Shown: piece after piece, positions 55,851 to 64,000 of the stretch | How positions within the stretch are numbered: position 1 is the stretch's first letter | Layout: each line of letters begins with the position of its first letter | Origin: Drosophila miranda | Lineage: Eukaryota > Arthropoda > Insecta > Diptera > Drosophilidae | Assembly: GCF_003369915.1 (NCBI RefSeq) | Contig: NC_046677.1 | Location: forward strand, 5,456,001-5,520,000 | Direction: 5' to 3' | DNA length: 64,000 nt | Made by a program: the position numbers and the translations under genes | Notes under the pieces: model-generated | The model's input: the letters and a program-made list of their open reading frames with translations, nothing else | Told to the model about the DNA's origin: nothing | Databases searched by the model: none

Positions 55851-57014
55851 GGGTATTTTTTCACCATTTTAGAAGAAAAACTATTTAATTGATATTATTT
55901 AAATACATTTAAAAATTTGTATAGCTGCACGTTTTACTTTTGCCTCTCATTGAGACATGTGGCTAAAGGCACTTTCCGGTGGGATAACCAAAAGTAGAGT
56001 CCTGTTTGTTATTGCAAATCTATTACAGGGCATTCCCATTGCTCAGCCTTTGTTCCACGCTTCCTTTAAGCATATTTTCTGTTATTGCCGTTGCCATTGC
56101 CGTGCTTTATGATTATTGTTATTACACTTACGAGTATGTATGGTAGAATTTTTCTTCTCAAAAATGTACACACATACATATGTGTGCATGTGTGTACTTT
56201 CTTAAGCAATTTTTCAATTTTATGTAGACCAAAACTCATAAATAATGAACGAAACAGGAAACCCGAAACAGGACGAAAGTGGGGCGGCTGTGGAGGGCGG
56301 AGAGAAGTAATCAAAAAGTGTGTGCTAACTAAATTGTTATTGCTTTCAAATGTCACGTATCATTATCATAATTTTTTCGCCTTGACATTTTTAAGTAGCT
56401 GCCATAAATGTTTATAACTTTTACGGACAGCAACAGAGTGAGAGTGAGAGAGGGAGACAGAGTGTTTCTATTAACCCTCCTGTGGTCCTCTGGCTCTCTT
56501 AACATTATTGGACCCCAGGGAGAGAGGCTGGCAGGCCAGGCAGGTCTGTCTCTGTTGGCCACACACGTAGACACCTCTACCTTGACATTCATATTCATAA
56601 TTTATGGCTCCCCAACATAAAAGGAGGCCCAAACCGTAAGTAACTTTTTATGGCTGAAAGCAGGGAAGACTTGTTCTTTTCGTTAACTTGCAATTAATGA
56701 TTAAAACATGTTTAATAACCATCTGCTGACAGCCAAAGAATACTAAATAATATTCTTTAAGTAATTCGAATTTTCTTTAAGGGAAAACTGGGTGTGGAAA
56801 AACGGTGTTTAAGAATAAAGATCTAGCTGATTTTTTAAAGCAAATAATGACTTTGCTTTAATTCTTTAATTTTATTTATTTATTTATATTTTTCTATAAT
56901 ATATTATTCATATTAAATTAATTAATTAAATTATTTTTTACAAGAAATCCGCAATTAAAAATGTAGAACCCTTTCAAATCCACAAAAAGAATAGTTTAAA
57001 AAATTGTAATAAAA

Positions 57015-57150
57015 TATTACTATTATTTTATATATTATTATTATTTTATATATTATTATTATTTTATATATTATTATTATTTTATATATTATTATTATTT
57101 TATATATTATTATATATTATTTTATATATATTATATATTATTTTATATAT
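57015..57150. repeat. AT-rich minisatellite, 18 bp unit
   Basis: About five to six units of TTATATATTATTATTATT, grading into simple TTATATATTA repeats. Confidence 0.85.
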
Positions 57151-60100
57151 TTGGGTAAAAAAAGGAGTTCCATTTAAACTCAAGTCAAAAATACAGAATC
57201 GTATGAATCGTCGTACGCATACGCATAAAAAATGCTAATCTATAAGGACAACACTTTACAGCATAATTATTACAACAGTCAATACAAATTTCCTTGGAAA
57301 AACATGGAAAATTTGAATTAAATTACAATAAAAATAGCTTCAATAAATTCTTCAAAATTCCCAATAAGCTTGAACTTTTATCAGAAGAATAACAAAAGAC
57401 CACAAATGTCCCAGAACTATGGAATGTTATTCCAACAAAACAAGAGTCCCTCTCTCACAAATAAATATTTTGGTGGGGGCGGGTCGCGGTAGGGGCCATA
57501 AAATATGAGAAATTGTTGCCATTTTTGTTGAGCTCTAAAATTAATTTTGCATAATTTTATGGGCGCACATTTCTGTGGAGAGTCTAGACTAGGCATTTGT
57601 TTCAATTTAATAAAATTGTTATTTTATGCAATATGTTTTTTTGGTGATTAAATCGATTTTTGCATAAATATATTGTGTGGGTATTTATTTAAACGAATCG
57701 AAGGGAGAACTTTGTTAAAATTACTCGGAAAAAGTAAAAACAGAAATGACGATGCGAATGATGCGATGATGAAAAACTTGCCCCACCACAAACATTAAAA
57801 ACTAATCAAACTTTTAAATACACTTCAACCGCAGTAGCAGCAACAGACTTAAGATTGAGATATAGCTAGGGGTCTCGGTGGGGTGGAGTGGGAACTGGTG
57901 GGGGTCTGGGGGGGGCGTAACGCGCTGACACCCTGAACAATTCGACAGGCGTCTTAAGAAGCATCTCTCTCTTGGCATCGACTTTGATTTGTTGCCTCCT
58001 CGGTGTCTCTTCTCTCCTTTCGTTTCTCCTCGTTTTTTGGCCTTAACTTTAGCCGGACTTTTGCCTTGTTGTCAACGTCAACAGAAATTGATTGCTCACC
58101 AAGAATCCCAGCCACAGTATCCCGCCCCCCACCACCACCACCACCCCACGCTTCCTCTTACTTTTTATACCCTATTGGACTCTGCCTCTGTGGCATTTTC
58201 ATTTCATTCAGAGTTGAGTTTACTTTGCGCAAAAACTTTTCACCCAGCAAAAGAGAGAGAGCTTCTGAGTCTCAGTCTCTCCGTCTCTCATTCTCTAGTG
58301 AATTATCCTTAGCCAGCGGACCACGGAAGCGCCTACTCCCCGGGACCAAAAACTTTGACACAGTTTAGGAGCCAAAAGTTTAATGGAATTTGTCTATGGC
58401 ATCGCCTTCCGGTGGCACCCCCACCCCTCCTAGCACCCCTATCTACCACTCTGGCCATCCAATATAAATAAAACAGCATTCAACTTGTTTTTAAAGCAAT
58501 TAAAAATTCTTTAAGACTGCGCAAGACCTGCCATTGCCTCTGCCTCTGCCTCACGGTAGGCCACAAAATATGCGATCGCTGTGGGGGGGTGGGGGGGGCT
58601 TAAGGGGTTTAGCTCTGGAACTGCAATTTTCCTTTGCGCTGAGAAAATGTAAACACAAGTGAAGTAATAACTAAAGTTTTTAATTTTAAAATGATTTATA
58701 TTTATTCTTGGGTCTTAATTCTTTTACTTTGAGGGCCAAGGCTTTGATGGGGAAAATTAAGGTAGGAGAACAGAAAAAAGGGGACAGTAATATGGTAGAA
58801 ATATGAGAGACTACGCCTAAAACATGTTCAGATCAACCCGATCGACGCTGAAGCGGAAGCCGAAGCGGAAGCTGAAGACGAAGCGGAAGCCGAAGCGGAA
58901 GCCCAAACCAAAGCCGAAGAAAGACTTTGGTTGGTTGAATCATGCACAAGACATGTGTGTGGAGCAACAGCAACTCAATTCCTTGCCTTCTGTTCTACTT
59001 CCTTTAGTTTTTTTGGTGGCTGGGGGCTTATTTAAGCATTTAAGTAAGACTGCCAAAAACCAATTGGAAATCTAATTTAATTTAGCAACCAAACAATTGT
59101 TTGCCTACTTTTTTGTGTGCGTGTGTGCTCCACATGGCGTATAAACAATGCGGCTTGTTTATTGCTTATACGCTGCTACTCCCCACCGAAGGCATAAAAC
59201 GCACACACAAACACACACATTCGCACACAGCCATCCACGAAAATGCTCAGCATCATTATCAACACTTCGTGGAGCACAAACACAGAGAAATATACATATA
59301 CTATATAGTAGAGAAATACTTGTTCAAAGAGAGAGAGGGCGGGCTGGGAGGCGATGAAAATAGGTTTCAGAGAAAACTGTGGTCTTAACTACTTTCTGCA
59401 CGTCTGCAGATAAAATCGATAAATTCCTTTTCGTAAAACGAATTAGGAAACTAATTGACTTGGATTTCGCTTAAAGAATCCCACATAAATCGTTAGCTTA
59501 AGCGTGGTTCTGGCAGTTGGGGTGGCATTGTGGCACTGTGGCATTGGGGGGGCCTTCAATGTGTTTTTTTTTTCTCCACTCAAATGCCAAACCGAAATTG
59601 GAACAGAAAATGCATTTTATTTGTGATATTTTTTTTTGCATTTATTTTAATTTTAATTATGTGACGGTGAAATGTGATTAAATGTGAAAAATTTTCACCC
59701 ACTTCCCAGTCGGTGCTCCACTCCTTCAGCTGCCGCTAACCCACTCAACGGCACCGCCATCATCGTCGTGCCGTCGTCGTCGTCATCGTCGTCGTCATCT
59801 GTGCATCATTCAGATTTAGCCAAGCGTTGACAAACACTAACAAGGCGCAAATATTATGCCCACATTTCCTGGCTTTCAATTTAATTTACCTCCAAAACAC
59901 ACACATTTAGGGTGCACACCTCCCAGCCCTCCCCTATACAGACGGGGGGTATCTGTGCAGGCATTTTATGCTCGGCTTATTTGGGCGAATGTCTTTGCCA
60001 CTCGACGGAAAAATTCGCGTTTAAGGGGGGGGCGGCGCAGAGAAAGCCGAGAATTTGTCACTTAACTCATTTGAAAAGGCAACGTTTTGGGGATCATTTG

Positions 60101-60764
60101 GTGTACGGAATAAATGGTTTAAAGGAAAGGCTACGACTACATTTTGTGCTACTAAAACCGAAGCTGAATAAACCACTCCATGCCTAGGCTCAATGCTAAG
60201 TCAGTTCCCAGAATCCAGCAACAAAGGCGCACTTTTGTTACTTATCGGTCCGAAAAATCCAACAACAAAATACACACTCTTTAGCGACAAGCAGAAGTCG
60301 GTCCCAAGTAGGTTTTAGTATGATCTTTGTATGATGTATGATGTGTATATGTATGATGTTTCTGTTTATGTTTCTATGTGCACAGGTCCTCCAGTAATTA
60401 TGATAATTTCTACCTCTACATTGAGTCTTCTTAAATCATTCTTAAATACAGTTTTGAGCATTGATTCTTTTCTCTCTGTCTAAAGAAGAGTTAAATATTT
60501 GAATATTTAACTATATCTTGATTTATTTTAATAAACATTCACATACCTATTATTATATAGCCACCAGAGGGTATAGGATCGTCTACATCGACTACACTCT
60601 TCCTGGCACACTTTTGCTTTTCCTTTTTCTCGGAACTTATTTAAACAATGCGTTGACCGAGACGTCATACATAATAACAGTAAGTAAGTATTCCATATAC
60701 TTCATTCACAAATACCATATTACATATAAAACAACCCAAAACAGCTCCCGAACTGCTTGGAAAA

Positions 60765-63065
60765 ATGACTGATCAGATTTCGATGGATGATGGCGGGCCG
60801 CGGAAATCGCGGGGACAGCATAACGTGCACAACCAATGGGACACACTAATGAATCCGGAAATCACGGATCCTTTGGTCCTGAACAATCGAACACCCACAT
60901 CGATGCTGAGCCGCAAGGCCACCACCCTGGTGCTGCCGGACTTTTCACGCTTCACATTGGCCAATCTGGCATCCCTGCCATCGGACAGTGCCGGCGATAT
61001 AGAGACCGCGCAATCACAATCAATCCGCAATCAATCGCCAGCGCCGATCTCCAAGTACACAGATCGTGTGGTGGACGATATACTGCAGCAGATCTTTGAG
61101 GAGCGACGCGGCGACTTTACGGCAACATCCTCGCACTGCGACCTGGCCGTTGTGAAGTGGGCCAAGCCCAAGAAGGAGCTGCATGTCGATGCGCGTCTCA
61201 AGTACTGGCGCGAGATGATGCAGCGACGCCGCAAGCTGCAGGTTCGAGTGCAGAAACTCACGGGCAAGAATGCCGCCGAAGTGCTGTTCAATCGACCCGC
61301 CACTCTGGAGAATCGTAACGAGCAGACGGTGAAGCGTCTGCTGGAGTATGCGGAGCGCATGAAGTGCGAGAAGCTGATGGTGAAGCCCGTGTCCGCGCTG
61401 CGCGAGTTCCAGGATCCCTGCACGTGTACTATCATCCGAGAACTGCTCGAGACTCTGCCCAAGGCAGAACGCGATGGCTACAAGGACGTGGAGATCATAG
61501 GCCTGCCAGATGTGACCAAGCGAGAGCTTTTGGGCAGAGAGGCAATGGGCCAGGATCTGCCCCGTGGCTGGCTAAAGTCCAACGTCCTAGACGAGCGTAT
61601 CGAGAAGCGATTCGGCCACATTTGCAATGTGCTCGACTTTTTCCCCGATCTGGATAACCTGCAGGTCACGGGCATCAATATCGAGCGGCTCAGGCGTGTG
61701 CCATCGACCACCTTTATGGGTGCACCATCCCTAAGGACCATCACCAATAGCTCCTCGCTGCCCTGCCACGAGGAGTGCGAATACGAGTCGTATACGGAGT
61801 ATCAAACGCCTTCCGTAGAGGCGCCCGAAGTACCGCAGCTGGGGCTGCGGATCAACAAGAAGGACTACATCCCAGGCGAAGGCGATCAGAGTCTCAACGA
61901 GTGTTTTGAAATACTGATTAAGTTCTCCTGCGATCCCTTTCAGCGAAGTGCCCAGCATATCCTGCAGCTGACCAACATTGGCCAGCAGACGCTGTCCTTC
62001 GTATGGAAACAGGGTGTCTACTACTACAATCGGGGCTCCCTGCTGCTGGCCAAGGACAATGAGTTCTTTTTCGACCTGGAGAGCTTTCGTTTGACCTACG
62101 GCGAGACCCGGAACATCATCGTAATGTATCAGCCACGAAAGGTGAGCATGGCCGTGGAACTGTGGTTCTTAAGCGTGGACCCCAGGATCTTCTGCAGCAA
62201 CAAGGAGTCGCTGTTGGTCCGCTTACACGGCTGCTGTACCGCCCCAAAGGAATACAGGGCCAAGCTGAGGGAGCTTCGCTGCATTCCCATATGCAAGGCG
62301 AACACCGAAGAAGTCAATCAATTGACCACAAGACTGGGCACAATATCGCCTTTGGTAGTGCCGCCGCCCGCCTGCTGTCCCTACGATCGGACTTTGGATG
62401 AACGGGAGATCTTTAATGCCTTGAATCCGGGCCATCATTGCTGTCGTTTCGACGATCTGGAGGTGCTCAAGGGCCTGCACCAGCAACTGAAGAAGCCTCG
62501 TGAACGACCATGGGATCTGCGCCTGGACACCATCAAGGAGTACATAATGCGCATCGAAACGTTGGAGGATCGCGAGAAGATCTTCATCCTGTACACGGAT
62601 ATCCTGGTCAATATGCTGGAGCCGTCGTGCAGCCTGGACGACATCCGACAGATGGACACACAGAAGCAACGCTCGCGTTTCATCTACGTTCGCGGCGTCA
62701 TCTGCAATGGCATCGAGGAGTGGGAGGATCTCATGTGCACCATCGAGGAATCGTTCTTTAAGCCAGAACTGCAGCGTTACTACATCACTCTCTTGCAGCA
62801 GCTGCAGGAGGAGGAGGAGGGTGACGAGCCAGTTCAGGATCGGAGTACATTGACCACACTCTCACCCGCAGATCTGGAGAAACTGCTCGAAGTCTATGCC
62901 GAAGAAGAGCTGGACGAGGAGAAGATCAAATCCATTGTGTTGTCAAAGCTCTATCATTCGAAGTACTTTCGGGACACCCTCTTTATACAGACCTACTCAC
63001 ATTTGTGCAACATAGCCGAGGATATTGTATCTGTCATCGAAAGCACAGATGTTGTACCAATATAG
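60765..63065 (+). CDS. MYCBP-associated protein (MYCBPAP/AMAP-1) family
   Basis: Single-exon gene of 766 codons starting at ATG 60765. The protein is soluble, with no signal peptide. The N-terminal half holds the family's conserved basic helical region (KYTDRVVDDILQQIFEERRG; then YWREMMQRRRKLQVRVQKLT and the LFNRPATLENRNEQTVKRLL segment). Residues about 375-490 look like an Ig-like ASH/MSP-type domain (HILQLTNIGQQTLSFVW ... LWFLSVDPRIF), and the C-terminus is acidic and helical with an EEEEGDEP run. MYCBPAP is known in mammals as a testis protein linked to the sperm-tail axoneme and c-Myc-binding protein MYCBP, so a flagellar role in fly spermatogenesis is likely by homology. Usual mammalian length is somewhat longer. 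Intronless, with AATAAA signals near 63150 and 63275. It stands alone at the right edge. Confidence 0.8.
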   Translation: MTDQISMDDGGPRKSRGQHNVHNQWDTLMNPEITDPLVLNNRTPTSMLSRKATTLVLPDFSRFTLANLASLPSDSAGDIETAQSQSIRNQSPAPISKYTDRVVDDILQQIFEERRGDFTATSSHCDLAVVKWAKPKKELHVDARLKYWREMMQRRRKLQVRVQKLTGKNAAEVLFNRPATLENRNEQTVKRLLEYAERMKCEKLMVKPVSALREFQDPCTCTIIRELLETLPKAERDGYKDVEIIGLPDVTKRELLGREAMGQDLPRGWLKSNVLDERIEKRFGHICNVLDFFPDLDNLQVTGINIERLRRVPSTTFMGAPSLRTITNSSSLPCHEECEYESYTEYQTPSVEAPEVPQLGLRINKKDYIPGEGDQSLNECFEILIKFSCDPFQRSAQHILQLTNIGQQTLSFVWKQGVYYYNRGSLLLAKDNEFFFDLESFRLTYGETRNIIVMYQPRKVSMAVELWFLSVDPRIFCSNKESLLVRLHGCCTAPKEYRAKLRELRCIPICKANTEEVNQLTTRLGTISPLVVPPPACCPYDRTLDEREIFNALNPGHHCCRFDDLEVLKGLHQQLKKPRERPWDLRLDTIKEYIMRIETLEDREKIFILYTDILVNMLEPSCSLDDIRQMDTQKQRSRFIYVRGVICNGIEEWEDLMCTIEESFFKPELQRYYITLLQQLQEEEEGDEPVQDRSTLTTLSPADLEKLLEVYAEEELDEEKIKSIVLSKLYHSKYFRDTLFIQTYSHLCNIAEDIVSVIESTDVVPI

Positions 63066-63603
63066 AAACATAAAGCACCTTTTCCTTAATTAGTTTTTGG
63101 TTCTTTTTCTCGTTGATTTCTTAATTGAAAAGATGGCTACGAAAAATTCAAATAAACCAAAAGAAAAGTTGGAAAATGGCTCATATTTATAAATTCATAT
63201 GCAATTGCCATTTCTTTTGGCTTCGTGCCTTCGCTGAACGAAATTGCAACAAACATGCAAATATATAATTTTAATAAAGTCCTGGAGAAGCCGCAAAGAC
63301 CGTCTGTCCCCCTCTCGTTCTGTCTGTTGCACTGCTTGCAAGCTGCTCATCAAAAATACCGAAAAAAAACAAGTAGGACAAAGGGTATCTTCGGGTAGCT
63401 TTTGCTGATCGGGGGTTTGAGGTTCGAATATTGATGGTTCTTCGTGGTTCGATGGTTCAAAGGTCGCAAGCTTTTGGGGTCGAACCTTTCCTTAAAAGAC
63501 CCATTTCGAGGGTATCAAAAAAAGTCGATACTTGCCGCACGGCAAGTCATTTGACAAGGTAAAAGTTGTCGTTGCTTTCGCAACGGTTGTTGTAGATGAG
63601 AGG

Positions 63604-63637
<34 letters not shown>

Positions 63638-64000
63638 GCGTGGTGCATGGGGTGTGACTGCCACGGCACTTGAGAAGCTCCGAAGTGCGGGCTGAAGGGG
63701 TGTTATGAAAAATGTGAAATATGAAATTTATGTTCCAACAAAATATTTTCCATGTAAATTCCGTGTTTGTGCTACTTTTTTGTTAGCCGTATCCGCCGTG
63801 TCGTCAATGAGCGCAATTTATATGCAATTTGTATGCCAAAGGAACACAAAGAAAGATGGAGAGATAGGGGAAAATTCTCTTAACAGTATCACCATTGTAT
63901 TGGATAATTTAATTATTAATTTTAATTCATTAATTGTACACAAAACATAGAATATAGAAACTATTGCACAGGAGGCTTCCGGAAGTTGGGGAACTTTTCA
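63066..64000. other. Non-coding right edge
   Basis: 3' flank of the MYCBPAP-like gene; a region rich in GGTTCGA words near 63410-63490; a GA microsatellite at about 63607-63633; no gene seen. Confidence 0.5.
63607..63633. repeat. GA dinucleotide microsatellite
   Basis: About 13 AG units followed by a G run. Confidence 0.85.

Larger units (their letters stand above)
52330..60764. other. Long non-coding stretch with repeats and fossils
   Basis: Apart from the entries listed separately (compound microsatellite 54081-54120, Helitron-like fragment, dead four-Cys gene, TTA-rich minisatellite), I see no gene. G-rich blocks lie near 57875-57920 and 58580-58605, a GAAGCG-type short repeat near 58845-58920, and a CGT/CGTCAT repeat near 59765-59800. 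Confidence 0.5.

Noticed and set aside
58824-59075. Lys/Arg/Pro-rich frame (KRKPKRK repeats)
   Set aside because: It comes from a GAAGCG short repeat read in one of three open frames. No promoter or homologue; treated as a simple repeat.

Overview
The window looks like Drosophila nuclear DNA. Introns are short (55-80 bp) with GTAAGT/GTGAGT donors, promoters carry TATA plus initiator motifs, intergenic DNA is AT-rich with CA, GA and CAG microsatellites, and there are several copies of a DINE-1/INE-1 (mini-me, SGM-type) Helitron-derived repeat with its GACGGACA-type tract. The long internal body of these repeats, together with the Turandot-like gene, suggests an obscura-group species; that placement is inference.

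Layout. 1-4970: no gene I can support. 4972-24120: three head-to-tail minus-strand copies of one five-exon gene encoding a large polycystin-1-like membrane protein (signal peptide, REJ-type ectodomain, GPS-like motif, one membrane segment, PLAT domain, two more membrane segments, stop). I rebuilt the splice junctions by comparing the copies; all three are intact and in frame (1471, 1474 and 1474 codons). 24120-29877: no gene, with a few repeats. 29878-31197: intronless KCMF1-type zinc-finger gene (ZZ plus C2H2). 31.6-36.9 kb: repeats (a diverged pair near 31.6 and 35.4 kb, and a full-length DINE-like element at 35.8-36.9 kb) around one two-exon gene of unknown family and a decaying minus-strand gene. 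37.1-49.1 kb: a dense cluster of small secreted-protein genes, nearly all with a first coding exon of only 1-8 codons, one short intron, and the rest of the signal peptide plus a low-complexity or Cys-containing mature part in exon 2. The cluster includes a Turandot-like stress peptide gene, two tandemly duplicated Gly/Gln-rich genes, a 7-residue-repeat protein, a pair of four-Cys proteins (with a dead third copy near 55.5 kb), a Gly/His-rich gene, a Gln-rich gene and two short Pro-rich genes. 49.1-60.7 kb: mostly non-coding, with one possible small secreted ORF, transposon fossils and microsatellites. 60765-63065: intronless MYCBP-associated-protein (MYCBPAP) family gene, known from sperm-tail biology. 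63.1-64.0 kb: no gene.

How the parts relate. The tandem polycystin-like genes each keep their own upstream block with a TATA box, so they are probably separate transcription units with related expression. The small-gene cluster has the layout of highly expressed secretory genes (glue, seminal or immune type): strong TATA/Inr promoters, tiny first exons and tandem duplication. Long gene-poor flanks suggest that part of the window may lie inside very long introns of a host gene not visible here; this is inference only.
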